A stretch of DNA of 64,000 nt from Subtercola endophyticus (GTDB lineage: Bacteria > Actinomycetota > Actinomycetes > Actinomycetales > Microbacteriaceae), in NCBI RefSeq assembly GCF_021044565.1, contig NZ_CP087997.1, positions 806,001 through 870,000 of the forward strand. Direction: 5' to 3'. Below the pieces are notes generated by a model. The model was not told where the DNA came from. It searched no databases and worked only from the letters and a program-made list of their open reading frames with translations. Below, in pieces: positions 1 through 8,059 of this stretch (positions within the stretch are counted from its first letter, which is position 1; each line of letters begins with the position of its first letter). The position numbers and the translations under genes are program-made.

Positions 1-2513
1 AACTGACGCACCTCGACAAGGTGATCTACCCCGAGACGGGCACCACGAAGGCGGATGTTCTGCAGTACTACTCCGAGATCGCCGACGTGATGCTGCCGTA
101 CGTTCGCGACCGCGCCGCCACGCGCAAGCGCTGGGTGAACGGTGCGGGCACCGCCGAGCATCCGGGCGAGATGTTCTTTCAGAAGAACCTCGGCGACGGC
201 ACCCCCACCTGGGTCAAGCGGCGGGCGATCGAACACTCGACGCACGACAACGAATACCCGCTCGTCAACAATCGCGCCACGCTCACCTGGCTGGCCCAGA
301 TCGCCGCGCTCGAGATCCACGTGCCGCAGTGGCGGTTCGGGCGCAACGGGGCGCGCAAGAACCCGGATCGTCTGGTGCTCGACCTCGATCCCGGAGACGG
401 CGTCGGCCTGCCGGAATGCGCCGAGGTGGCCCGGCTGGCGCGCACGATTCTGCAGGGCATGGGGCTCGACCCGATGCCGGTCACGAGCGGAAGCAAGGGC
501 ATCCACCTCTATGCCGCGCTCGATGGCTCGCAGACGAGCGACCAGGTGTCGGCGGTCGCCCACGAACTGGCGCGCATTCTCGAGGCAGACCACCCCGATC
601 TCATCGTGAGCGACATGAAGAAGTCGCTGCGCGGCGGCAAAGTACTCGTCGACTGGAGCCAGAACAACGGCTCGAAGACCACGGTGGCGCCGTATTCGCT
701 ACGCGGGCGCGCCCACCCGATGGTGGCGGCTCCGCGCACCTGGCGCGAGCTGGCGTCGAAGTCGCTCGCCCAGCTCGACTACACAGAGGTACTTGCGCGG
801 GTGAAGCGGCGGGGTGATCCGCTCTCGGTGATTCTCGAGGCCGACGGCGGCGAGGTGTGGCTGCCGGACGAACCCGGGGGTGGCGTCGATGGCGGCGTCG
901 TCGATGGCGACGGCGCGACGGGCGCGGCTGGCGTGGCCGAGACGGATGCGCCCGACCGCCTGCACCGCTACCGCTCGAAACGCGACGGCCGTAAGACGCC
1001 CGAGCCGGTTCCGGATGCCCGGCCGGCGCCCGGCGAAGGAAACTCGTTCGTCATTCAGAAACACGACGCAACGCGCCTGCACTACGACTTTCGGCTCGAA
1101 CACAACGGGGTGCTCGTGTCGTGGGCGCTGCCGAAGGGTACGCCGACCGAAACCAAGGTCAATCATCTCGCCGTGCAGACCGAAGACCATCCGCTCGAGT
1201 ACGGCTCGTTCGCCGGCACTATTCCGAAGGGCGAGTACGGCGGCGGCACGGTCGAGATCTGGGACGAGGGTGTCTACGACCTCGAGAAATGGCGCGAGGG
1301 CAAAGAGATCATCGCCACCTTGCACGGCACGAAAAAGGGCGGCCTCGGCGGTGCACGTAAGTTCGCGCTCATCCACACCGGCTCCGGCGGCGGCTCGAAA
1401 GCCGACCAGAATTGGCTCATCCACCTGATGGAGCCGCACTACAGCGCCGCCAGCGAGAAGCGGCACGAGTCCCTGCCCCCGCAGCCCGACGACGAGGCGC
1501 CGGCGATCAACGCGGCGGTTTCTCGAACGACCCCGGCCGCCCCCAGCACACCGATCGCGCCGATGCTCGCCACCCTCGGCTCCGAACGTGACCTTCTGCG
1601 CGCCGACGAGTGGGCCTACGAGATGAAGTGGGACGGTATTCGTGCGGTGGCCTACATCGACGGGTCGGGCGTGCGCTTGCTCACGCGCAACGGAAACGAC
1701 GTGAGCGCCCAGTACCCCGACCTCGCCGAGCCGCTGACCCGGGCATCCGCTGGCCACGAACTCGTGCTCGACGGAGAGATTGTGGCGCTCGACTCGAAGG
1801 GCCGGCCGAGCTTCAGCCGGCTGCAGCAGCGTATGAACCTGCAGGGCGAAGCCGACGTCAAACGCGCGCTCGCGGCCGTGGGGGTGCACTACCTCGTCTT
1901 CGACGTGCTGAACCTCGACGGGCGCTCGCTGTTGCGGCAGACGTACGACGACCGCCGTATGGCGCTCGAAGAGACGGTCAAACCGGATGCCCGTTCCCTG
2001 GTTCAGGTGCCCGCCGCCTTCGCCGGCGACTTCGCGGCAGCCTTCGCCGCGAGCAAGAGTCTCGGCCTCGAGGGCGTCATGGCGAAGAAGCACGAGAGCA
2101 CCTACACGGCGGGGCGCCGCTCGAAGTCATGGATCAAGGTGAAGCACCACCTCACGCAGGAAGTGGTGATCGGCGGGTGGCGGCCGGGAAACGGCCGGCG
2201 CGCCGAGGGAGTCGGGTCGCTTCTACTGGGCATTCCCGACGATGGGGGCCTTCGTTACGTCGGTCGGGTCGGAACCGGCTTCAGTGATGCCGATCTCGAC
2301 CGCCTGAAGCAGCGCGTCGCGACGCTCGCACGCACGACTTCGCCGTTCAGCGACGTTCCGCGAGACGTCGCTGCAGACGCGAACTGGCTGAGCCCCGAAC
2401 TGGTGGGCGAGGTCGAATTCGCCGAGTGGACGGGCTCTGACCATCTGCGGCAACCGAGCTGGCGCGGCTGGCGAACTGACAAGTCCCCGAGCGATGTCAA
2501 GCGTGAGTCGTAG
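1..2513 (+). CDS. ligD: ATP-dependent DNA ligase LigD, 5' end cut by window edge
   Basis: Multifunctional DNA repair ligase of bacterial non-homologous end joining. The reading frame is already open at base 3 (LTHLDKVIYPETG), so the true start lies upstream. Three domains follow in the mycobacterial order. A primase/polymerase domain fills about residues 1-290 (counting from base 21). A 3'-phosphoesterase domain covers about 320-480 (FVIQKHDATRLHYDFRLEHNG). An ATP-dependent ligase domain runs from about 510, with the nucleotidyl lysine in EMKWDGIR near residue 536 and an OB-fold C-terminus. A low-complexity Gly/Val/Asp linker joins the first two domains. Its usual partner Ku is not in the window. 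Family assignment is firm; only the start is missing. Confidence 0.95.
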   Translation, partial: LTHLDKVIYPETGTTKADVLQYYSEIADVMLPYVRDRAATRKRWVNGAGTAEHPGEMFFQKNLGDGTPTWVKRRAIEHSTHDNEYPLVNNRATLTWLAQIAALEIHVPQWRFGRNGARKNPDRLVLDLDPGDGVGLPECAEVARLARTILQGMGLDPMPVTSGSKGIHLYAALDGSQTSDQVSAVAHELARILEADHPDLIVSDMKKSLRGGKVLVDWSQNNGSKTTVAPYSLRGRAHPMVAAPRTWRELASKSLAQLDYTEVLARVKRRGDPLSVILEADGGEVWLPDEPGGGVDGGVVDGDGATGAAGVAETDAPDRLHRYRSKRDGRKTPEPVPDARPAPGEGNSFVIQKHDATRLHYDFRLEHNGVLVSWALPKGTPTETKVNHLAVQTEDHPLEYGSFAGTIPKGEYGGGTVEIWDEGVYDLEKWREGKEIIATLHGTKKGGLGGARKFALIHTGSGGGSKADQNWLIHLMEPHYSAASEKRHESLPPQPDDEAPAINAAVSRTTPAAPSTPIAPMLATLGSERDLLRADEWAYEMKWDGIRAVAYIDGSGVRLLTRNGNDVSAQYPDLAEPLTRASAGHELVLDGEIVALDSKGRPSFSRLQQRMNLQGEADVKRALAAVGVHYLVFDVLNLDGRSLLRQTYDDRRMALEETVKPDARSLVQVPAAFAGDFAAAFAASKSLGLEGVMAKKHESTYTAGRRSKSWIKVKHHLTQEVVIGGWRPGNGRRAEGVGSLLLGIPDDGGLRYVGRVGTGFSDADLDRLKQRVATLARTTSPFSDVPRDVAADANWLSPELVGEVEFAEWTGSDHLRQPSWRGWRTDKSPSDVKRES

Positions 2514-2538
2514 GCGAGCGCGCGGGTGCGAGTGGCCC

Positions 2539-2544
2539 TAAGAT
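2539..2544 (+). promoter_or_regulatory. -10 element (TAAGAT), leaderless start
   Basis: TAAGAT ends 7 nt before the ATG at 2552, so transcription should begin at or next to the start codon. No Shine-Dalgarno sequence is present. Confidence 0.5.
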
Positions 2545-2551
2545 AGATGCC

Positions 2552-2782
2552 ATGACTCAGTTAGGTAAGGGCCCCGTCGAGACTCGGCAGTCGACCGGGG
2601 GAGTGGTGACCGTCGTCACACTCATCGTCTCGCTCGTGTTGTTCGTCGGCGGAATGTACCTGTTCGGTCTGGCGTTCCAGTTTCCCGACTTCGCCACGCT
2701 GATCTTCTCGTCTGGCCTGGTCGCTGTCGTGCTCGGTGTGTTCATTCCGCTGCAGTTGCTTCGGCACGTAGACGGTGCTTAA
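2552..2782 (+). CDS. Small two-helix membrane protein, unknown function
   Basis: A 76-residue protein of unknown function. A polar N-terminus of about 17 residues is followed by two hydrophobic segments, about residues 18-40 and 46-68, and a short basic/polar end (LLRHVDGA). The ATG is supported by a -10 element 7 nt upstream. A strong bidirectional terminator follows, so the gene looks monocistronic. Nothing in the sequence suggests an enzymatic motif; it resembles the short membrane proteins common in Microbacteriaceae, and I do not assign a role. Confidence 0.75.
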   Translation: MTQLGKGPVETRQSTGGVVTVVTLIVSLVLFVGGMYLFGLAFQFPDFATLIFSSGLVAVVLGVFIPLQLLRHVDGA

Positions 2783-2813
2783 CCGCACCGCATGACCGGC
2801 CGACGCCGGCAAC

Positions 2814-2845
2814 AAAAAAGCTCCCGATTGCTCGGGAGCTTTTTT
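2814..2845. terminator. Bidirectional intrinsic terminator
   Basis: A-tract, then GCTCCCGA-TTG-CTCGGGAGC, then T-tract: an 8-9 bp stem with a 3-nt loop and six A/T on each side. It serves both the membrane protein gene on the plus strand and trxA, which converges on it from the minus strand. Confidence 0.9.
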
Positions 2846-2872
2846 CATGCCCGTGAGGCGCGTGGCATCCGG

Positions 2873-3271
2873 TTACTCGGCTGCCACCGCCGCACCGGAT
2901 TCGGCCTGGCGCTTCGCCATGGCCTCGTCGTACTCCTTGCGTACCTCGGTCATGTCGAGCTCACGAACCTGTTCGATGAGGTTCTCGAGCGCGGGCTGGG
3001 GAAGGGCGCCGGGCTGGCCGAAGATGGGGATGCCGTCGCGGTAGACGACGAGCGTCGGAATCGACGTGATGCCGTAGCTGGCGGCCAGCGCCTGCTGGTC
3101 TTCTGTGTCGACCTTCGCGAAGGTGATGTCGGTGTTCTTCTCGCTGGTGGCTTCGAAGACGGGCCCGAACTGGCGGCACGGGCCGCACCAGGCAGCCCAG
3201 AAGTCGATCAGAACGATGCCGTCGGCCACGGTCTGGTCGTGGTTGTCCTGGGTCAAAGTTTGCGTGCTCAC
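2873..3271 (-). CDS. trxA: Thioredoxin
   Basis: Cytosolic dithiol-disulfide oxidoreductase of 132 residues. The thioredoxin fold carries the active site WCGPC with redox cysteines at residues 29 and 32, and a cis-proline in SIPT near residue 72. A C-terminal tail of about 25 residues (EYDEAMAKRQAESGAAVAAE) extends past the usual 105-110 residue domain; such tails occur in actinobacterial thioredoxins. The start is GTG. A SigH/SigR-type promoter immediately upstream suggests induction by thiol-oxidative stress, and sigH-rsrA lie at the right end of this window. No classical thioredoxin reductase sits beside it. Confidence 0.95.
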   Translation of the reverse strand: MSTQTLTQDNHDQTVADGIVLIDFWAAWCGPCRQFGPVFEATSEKNTDITFAKVDTEDQQALAASYGITSIPTLVVYRDGIPIFGQPGALPQPALENLIEQVRELDMTEVRKEYDEAMAKRQAESGAAVAAE

Positions 3272-3277
3272 ACTGAG

Positions 3278-3306
3278 TGAAACAGCTATTCGGTCAGGGT
3301 ATTCCC
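3278..3306 (-). promoter_or_regulatory. Candidate SigH/SigR-type promoter of trxA
   Basis: On the minus strand GGGAAT (3306-3301) is followed after 17 nt by GTTTCA (3283-3278), matching the GGGAA-N16-19-GTT pattern of SigH/SigR promoters. The trxA GTG lies 6 nt further on. The -35 box falls inside the 3' end of the upstream membrane protein gene. Confidence 0.55.
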
Positions 3307-3786
3307 GGTGCCGGCCGGCATCGGCTTCACGAACACGCGGCGCATGTGGTCAGACGAGAGATAGTCGGCGACCCCGATGAGCACCAGGCTGAAGAGAATC
3401 TGCTCGGTGATCATCCAGAGCGGGTACAGACCCGGAATGGCCGCGATGATGAGCGTCACGATCGGAAAGATCTTGCTGAACAGGCGCAGTCGCGAGTACG
3501 CCCAGTAGTACCCCTCGCGTGCCCGCCAGGCGAAATAGAACAGGGTCGTGGTGATGCCGAGAACAACGACTCCGCGAAACCAGACGGGCCAGGCGACGGG
3601 CTGGCCGTTCATGGTGAGAATCCACGCGATGAGAAGCGCTGCCAGGCCGAGAACGAACTCGACGGCGAGCAGCCAGGTGATCGCCGTGAAGGCCCGTCTC
3701 GTGCGCGGGTGGCCGAGCAGATCGTCGTCGACGCGGTAGCCCGCGTGGCGGCCTGCGGCCAGCCGGTCGACTCGCTCGAAAACCAT
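3286..3786 (-). CDS. Four-helix membrane protein, unknown function
   Basis: A 166-residue integral membrane protein with about four transmembrane segments (around residues 33-57, 66-83, 100-120, 122-140) after a polar N-terminus (MVFERVDRLAAGRHAGYRVDDD). The reading frame continues far upstream, but the ATG at 3786 is preferred because TACACT lies exactly 6 nt before it on the minus strand and the upstream part overlaps the divergent hydrolase gene. It ends 14 bp before trxA in the same direction. No recognised domain; function unknown. Confidence 0.75.
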   Translation of the reverse strand: MVFERVDRLAAGRHAGYRVDDDLLGHPRTRRAFTAITWLLAVEFVLGLAALLIAWILTMNGQPVAWPVWFRGVVVLGITTTLFYFAWRAREGYYWAYSRLRLFSKIFPIVTLIIAAIPGLYPLWMITEQILFSLVLIGVADYLSSDHMRRVFVKPMPAGTGNTLTE

Positions 3787-3843
3787 ACGTCGAGTGTACG
3801 CGCGCTGGCCCGCTCGGCCGGTGGATGGCCGGGGCCGAACGAA

Positions 3844-3849
3844 TAGGCT
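3844..3849 (+). promoter_or_regulatory. -10 element (TAGGCT), leaderless start
   Basis: TAGGCT ends 6 nt before the ATG at 3856. The facing TACACT at 3798-3793 serves the divergent membrane protein gene, so both genes appear leaderless. Confidence 0.5.
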
Positions 3850-3855
3850 AGGCAG

Positions 3856-4695
3856 ATGACCGACCAGGCCGCACCGGCATCCGCAACTCTCCCGGCACTC
3901 GGTGTAGCGGTCGCGCAGTTCGCCCCGACGGCCGACGTCGACGCGAACATCGCCGAAATACGGCGGCTCACCGAAGTCGCGGTCACGCGCGGTGCCGCAC
4001 TCGTGGTCTTTCCCGAGTACTCCTCGCACTTCGCGGCACCGCTCGGCCCGACAGCGCTCGCGGCGGCGCAACCCCTCGATGGCCCGTTCGCGGCCGCCCT
4101 TTCGGCGATCGCGCGTGACCACGGTGTGCACGTCGTCGCGGGAATGGTCGAAAGCGCCGATGGTGCGCACTACTTCAATACGCTGCTGGCGTTCGATCCT
4201 GCCGGCACTCTCGTCGCGACGTACCGAAAGCTGCACCTCTATGACGCGTTCGGTGGCCGTGAAAGCGAGTGGATGCGCGCGGGGGTCATCGAGCATCCGC
4301 AGACCTTCTCGGTCGGGCCCTTCACGGTGGGACTGCAGACCTGTTACGACGTGCGTTTTCCCGAAGTAACACGCTGGCTCGTCGACGCAGGGGTGGATCT
4401 GGTGCTGATTCCGTCGGAGTGGGTGCCCGGCCCCGCGAAAGAACGGCACTGGAACACGCTCGTCACCGCCCGGGCCATCGAGAACACCGTTTTCATCGCG
4501 GCGGCAGATCACACCGCGCCGGGAGGGGTGGGGCTCAGCATGGTCGTCGACCCGATGGGTGAGGTGATCGCGAGCATCGGCGCACAGGCCGACGTCGCGG
4601 TGGCCTTCATCGATGCCGAACGATTGGCGGCGGTGCGGCGCACCAACCCGGCGCTGGTCTTGCGCAGGTTTCGCGTCGTGCCGAAAGAAGACTAG
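3856..4695 (+). CDS. Carbon-nitrogen hydrolase (nitrilase superfamily)
   Basis: A 279-residue hydrolase of amide or nitrile C-N bonds. The catalytic triad of the superfamily is visible: Glu54 (VVFPEYSSH), Lys125 (YRKLHLYD) and Cys163 (LQTCYDVRFPE). The length matches Nit/omega-amidase-like members rather than long glutaminase fusions. The substrate cannot be read from the sequence; deaminated glutathione or omega-amidase activity and general amidase activity are all possible. It converges on an aminotransferase of the KAT/methionine aminotransferase type, which would fit an omega-amidase partnership, but that is inference. Confidence 0.9.
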   Translation: MTDQAAPASATLPALGVAVAQFAPTADVDANIAEIRRLTEVAVTRGAALVVFPEYSSHFAAPLGPTALAAAQPLDGPFAAALSAIARDHGVHVVAGMVESADGAHYFNTLLAFDPAGTLVATYRKLHLYDAFGGRESEWMRAGVIEHPQTFSVGPFTVGLQTCYDVRFPEVTRWLVDAGVDLVLIPSEWVPGPAKERHWNTLVTARAIENTVFIAAADHTAPGGVGLSMVVDPMGEVIASIGAQADVAVAFIDAERLAAVRRTNPALVLRRFRVVPKED

Positions 4696-4730
4696 CGGCC
4701 GAAAACTAGCGGCCGAAAGAAGACTAGCGG
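4681..4730. repeat. Tandem repeat holding both convergent stop codons
   Basis: An 18-bp unit, CCGAAAGAAGACTAGCGG, occurs at 4681-4698 and 4713-4730 with a shortened copy between (CCGAAAACTAGCGG). The CTAG in the first copy supplies the TAG of the hydrolase; the CTAG in the last copy supplies the TAG of the aminotransferase on the other strand. Confidence 0.85.
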
Positions 4731-5920
4731 CCGAGCCGAGCCAGCTGGGCTGCCGCGAGTTCGAGCACCTCGACACGCTTGCAGAACGCGAAGCGCACCA
4801 GCGAGGAGTATTCGCCGGCCAGCTCCTCGTGGCAGAACGCCGAGATGGGTACAGCTACGACGCCGGCCAGTTCGGGCAGCTCGCGACAGAGGGTGATGGC
4901 GTTGTCGTAGCCCAGCGGGGCGGCATCTGCGACGACGAAGTACCCGGCCTTCGAATCGAAGACCTCGAAGCCTGCCTTCTCGAGCCCGTGACTGAGCACG
5001 TCACGCTTGTTCTTGAGGGTCGCAGCGATCTCGGCGAAGAACTCGTCGGGCAGGGCGAGACCCGTTGCGATAGCAGGCTGGAACGGCGCGCCATTGACGT
5101 AGGTCAAAAACTGCTTGACCGTGAGAATGGCGGTGATCAGTTTGGCCGGGCCGGTGATCCAGCCGATCTTCCAGCCGGTGGTGCTGAACGTCTTGCCGCC
5201 CGACGAGATGGTGAGGGTTCGCTCCCACGCTCCTGGCAGACTGGCGATCGGCACGTGCGGCTCGTCGAAGGTGAGGTGCTCGTAGACCTCGTCGGTCACG
5301 ATGAGGGCATCGTGCTCGTGCGCGAGCTCGACGATGAGTTCGAGGATGTCGCGGCCGAGAATGGTGCCGGTGGGGTTGTGCGGCGAATTGATGAGAATCA
5401 ACCGGGTGCGGTCGGTGATGGCGGCACGCAGGTCGTCGGGGTCGGGCTGAAAGTCGGGCAGTCGCAACGGCACGGTGCGGTGCTCACCGCGGGCGAGCGA
5501 GATGAGTGCGCCGTAGGCGTCGTAGAACGGCTCGAGGGTCACGACCTCGTCACCCTCGTCGACGAGGCCCAAGATCGTCGCGGCGAGTGCCTCGGTTGCG
5601 CCGGCGGTGACCAGCACCTCGGTGTCGGGCTCGACATCGATGTCGTAGAACCTCTTCTGGTGGTCGGCGATAGCCGTTCGCAGCTCGATCGTGCCGCGGC
5701 CCGGCGGGTATTGGTTGACTCCGCGCTTGATGGCCCGGCGCGCGGCATCGATCACCTCATCGGGGCCGTCTTCGTCGGGAAAGCCCTGACCGAGATTGAT
5801 GGCGCCGGTCGCCTCGGCGAGGGCGCTCATCTCGGCGAAGATCGTCGCGCTGATCGTACCGTCGGGCGCTAAGAGGCCCGCTCCTTCTGCCGCGCGTTGC
5901 CACGGACCGCTGATTGACAT
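4724..5920 (-). CDS. PLP-dependent class I/II aminotransferase
   Basis: A 398-residue fold-type I aminotransferase of the group containing kynurenine/methionine aminotransferases and actinobacterial DapC-like enzymes. The PLP lysine is Lys243 in SSGGKTFSTTGWKIGW, with NSPHNPTG (residues about 175-182) and a C-terminal RFAFCK substrate-carboxylate arginine. Length is normal. The start ATG at 5920 has TAAGTT 6 nt upstream and an overlapping GAGGA, so it is probably leaderless. It converges on the nitrilase-family gene. Exact specificity (methionine, glutamine/kynurenine or succinyl-diaminopimelate) cannot be decided here. Confidence 0.9.
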   Translation of the reverse strand: MSISGPWQRAAEGAGLLAPDGTISATIFAEMSALAEATGAINLGQGFPDEDGPDEVIDAARRAIKRGVNQYPPGRGTIELRTAIADHQKRFYDIDVEPDTEVLVTAGATEALAATILGLVDEGDEVVTLEPFYDAYGALISLARGEHRTVPLRLPDFQPDPDDLRAAITDRTRLILINSPHNPTGTILGRDILELIVELAHEHDALIVTDEVYEHLTFDEPHVPIASLPGAWERTLTISSGGKTFSTTGWKIGWITGPAKLITAILTVKQFLTYVNGAPFQPAIATGLALPDEFFAEIAATLKNKRDVLSHGLEKAGFEVFDSKAGYFVVADAAPLGYDNAITLCRELPELAGVVAVPISAFCHEELAGEYSSLVRFAFCKRVEVLELAAAQLARLGR

Positions 5921-6037
5921 TCCTCAAACTTACCGGCACTCGGAACGGCCGACCGCCGGTGGCTGCACATGCGACCGCGTCATTCTCTTCAGCCGTGTTC
6001 AACCTGGCAGACCGCCTTCAGCCCTTACATATAGAAC

Positions 6038-6063
6038 GCTCAGCAAAGCCGGGAATGCTGAGC
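6038..6063 (+). promoter_or_regulatory. Hairpin in the 5' leader of the HtrA gene
   Basis: GCTCAGCA and TGCTGAGC form a perfect 8-bp inverted repeat with a 10-nt loop, ending 7 nt before the AAAGGAG ribosome binding site (6070-6076). A TATAGAAC sequence lies directly upstream (about 6030-6037). It could modulate translation or mRNA stability, or be a protein site. Confidence 0.4.
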
Positions 6064-6086
6064 ATGCTTGAAAGGAGCACCATCCC

Positions 6087-7871
6087 GTGTCAGACAGCAC
6101 TGAGAACGACAGCACCCCCGAGGCAGTGACGCCTCCCGAGCCAGAGCAGCAGCACGCCGCCGCTCAGCCCACCGAGGTTCAGCCGACCGCAGAGTATCCG
6201 ACCGAGGTTCAGCCCACCGAGGTTCAGCCGACCGCAGAGTATCCGACCGAGGTTCAGCCCACCGAGGTGCTGCCTCCAGCACCTCAGCAGCCCGAGGTTC
6301 AGCAGCAGAACGCGCAGCCCAGCCAGACGCAGCCGACTGTGCCGTACGTTGCTCCTGCGGCAGCTACACCGCGGGAGGTCGTTCCGCCGGCTCCCGTCGC
6401 GCCCACGGCTCCCGTTGCACCCACAGCGCCCGTCGCCGGCATTCCGCCGTACGGCCAGCAGACGCCCACCCCGCCTGTCGCAGGCCAGCCCGCTCAGCCG
6501 CAGTACGGCCAATACGCGCCGGCCCCGGGCATCGCTCCGGTCGCGCCCACCGCCAACTACGGCAATGGTTCGTTTGGTCAGCCCCCGGTGGGGCCCCCGC
6601 AGTACGGCCCCGACGGGCAGCCCCTCGCCGCAGCCCCCGCCCCGGCGAAACGACGCGGGGGAGCAGCCCTGGTCGCTGCACTCGTCATCGGCGCACTGAT
6701 CGGTGGAGCATCCGGTGCCGGCATCAGCGTGTGGGCGCTCTCGCAGAACGACAACGGTTCGACGCAGGCCTCGAGCCCGCAGACCATCACCGTGAACAAC
6801 CCGAACAGCGTCACCGACATCACCGCGGTCGCCGCCAAGGCTTCGCCGTCGGTCGTCACCCTCTCGGTGACCGACAACTCGACGACCTCGGGCACTGGTT
6901 CGGGCGTCATTCTCTCGGCTGACGGCTACGTTCTCACCAACACCCACGTGGTGACGCTCGACGGCGCCACGGCGAGTCCCACCATTTCGGTGACCGCCGC
7001 CGACGGCAAGATCTACGTCGGAAAGGTCGTCGGCACCGATCCTGTCGCCGACCTCGCCGTTGTGAAACTGCAAGACGCCAGCGGGCTCACTCCCATCGAA
7101 TGGGGTGACTCGTCCAAGCTCAACGTGGGTGACACCGCCATCGCTATCGGCGCACCGCTCGGTCTGTCGGGCACCGTCACGAACGGCATCGTCAGCTCGT
7201 TGAACCGCAGCATCACCGTCGCTTCGTCGGCCGCCCCCGACACCTCAGGTGAGCAGGCGACACCCGACCCCAACAGCACGGGCAGCCCCTACGACTTCTG
7301 GAATTTCGACATTCCGGGCCAGGGCACGCAGAGCCAGACGCCGTCGACCGCGAGCAGCACCATTTCGCTCGCCGTCATTCAGACCGATGCGGCCATCAAC
7401 CCGGGCAACTCGGGCGGGGCGCTGCTCAACTCCAACGGACAGCTGATCGGCATCAACGTGGCGATCGCCAGCGCAGACAGCTCGAGTTCGTCGTCGACGA
7501 GCCAGTCGGGCAGCATCGGAGTCGGCTTCTCGATTCCGGCGAACTTCGCCAAGCGCATCTCTGATGAGATCATCGCCAACGGCAAGGCCACGCACGGCCT
7601 GCTCGGCGCTTCGATCGCTGCCGCCGGCACTTCGTCGCAGACGGTCGTCGGTGCATCGGTCGCCGATGTCACCAGCGGGGGCGCTGCCGCCGCTGCGGGC
7701 ATTCAGAAGGGTGACGTGATCACCGCGTTCAACGGTATTGCGATCACCGACGCGACCGACCTCACCGCGCAGGTACGTGTGCTGCCGGCGGGCGCCACCG
7801 CCTCGGTCACGTACCTTCGTGACGGCAAGTCGAATACGGTGACGGTAACGCTCGGCGCACTCGCGAGCTGA
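6087..7871 (+). CDS. Membrane-anchored HtrA/DegP-type serine protease with PDZ domain
   Basis: A 594-residue S1C protease. Residues 1-185 are a cytosolic Pro/Gln/Glu-rich region built from repeats such as TEVQPTAEYP. A single transmembrane helix follows (about 190-215, ALVAALVIGALIGGASGAGISVWAL), placing the protease outside the membrane. The catalytic triad is His287 (TNTHVV), Asp322 (DPVADLAVV) and Ser442 (NPGNSGGAL). A PDZ domain ends the protein (about 500-590). An insertion of about 45 residues rich in Ser/Thr lies before the serine motif. The GTG start has a good AAAGGAG at 6070-6076. Likely role: surface protein quality control or regulated proteolysis. Confidence 0.92.
   Translation: MSDSTENDSTPEAVTPPEPEQQHAAAQPTEVQPTAEYPTEVQPTEVQPTAEYPTEVQPTEVLPPAPQQPEVQQQNAQPSQTQPTVPYVAPAAATPREVVPPAPVAPTAPVAPTAPVAGIPPYGQQTPTPPVAGQPAQPQYGQYAPAPGIAPVAPTANYGNGSFGQPPVGPPQYGPDGQPLAAAPAPAKRRGGAALVAALVIGALIGGASGAGISVWALSQNDNGSTQASSPQTITVNNPNSVTDITAVAAKASPSVVTLSVTDNSTTSGTGSGVILSADGYVLTNTHVVTLDGATASPTISVTAADGKIYVGKVVGTDPVADLAVVKLQDASGLTPIEWGDSSKLNVGDTAIAIGAPLGLSGTVTNGIVSSLNRSITVASSAAPDTSGEQATPDPNSTGSPYDFWNFDIPGQGTQSQTPSTASSTISLAVIQTDAAINPGNSGGALLNSNGQLIGINVAIASADSSSSSSTSQSGSIGVGFSIPANFAKRISDEIIANGKATHGLLGASIAAAGTSSQTVVGASVADVTSGGAAAAAGIQKGDVITAFNGIAITDATDLTAQVRVLPAGATASVTYLRDGKSNTVTVTLGALAS
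6168..6257 (+). repeat. Two perfect 45-bp tandem repeats in the HtrA N-terminus
   Basis: Two identical 45-bp units (6168-6212, 6213-6257), each encoding 15 residues of the PTEVQPTAEYPTEVQ type, followed by a partial third copy (CCCACCGAGGT). The repeat is in frame, so copy number could vary without breaking the gene. Confidence 0.9.
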
Positions 7872-8059
7872 TCGACCGTCGCGACCTTCGCGGTCGTCGC
7901 GGTGTTCGCCCTGAGGCCTGGCCCGCGCGAGCGTTGCGGGCTGCTGGTAGGCTCTTCGTTGCTTTGGCGCGAAGGGCCTACCGGTCTGTTTGCACCTCGT
8001 CGATACGGCGAAATCAACAAGGCGAAATCACCCAAGGCGACTAGTACCGAGCGGAACAG

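Noticed and set aside
699..2093. 464-codon antisense frame within ligD
   Set aside because: It lies entirely opposite a well-supported LigD domain sequence, has no promoter or ribosome site, and shows no recognisable domain.
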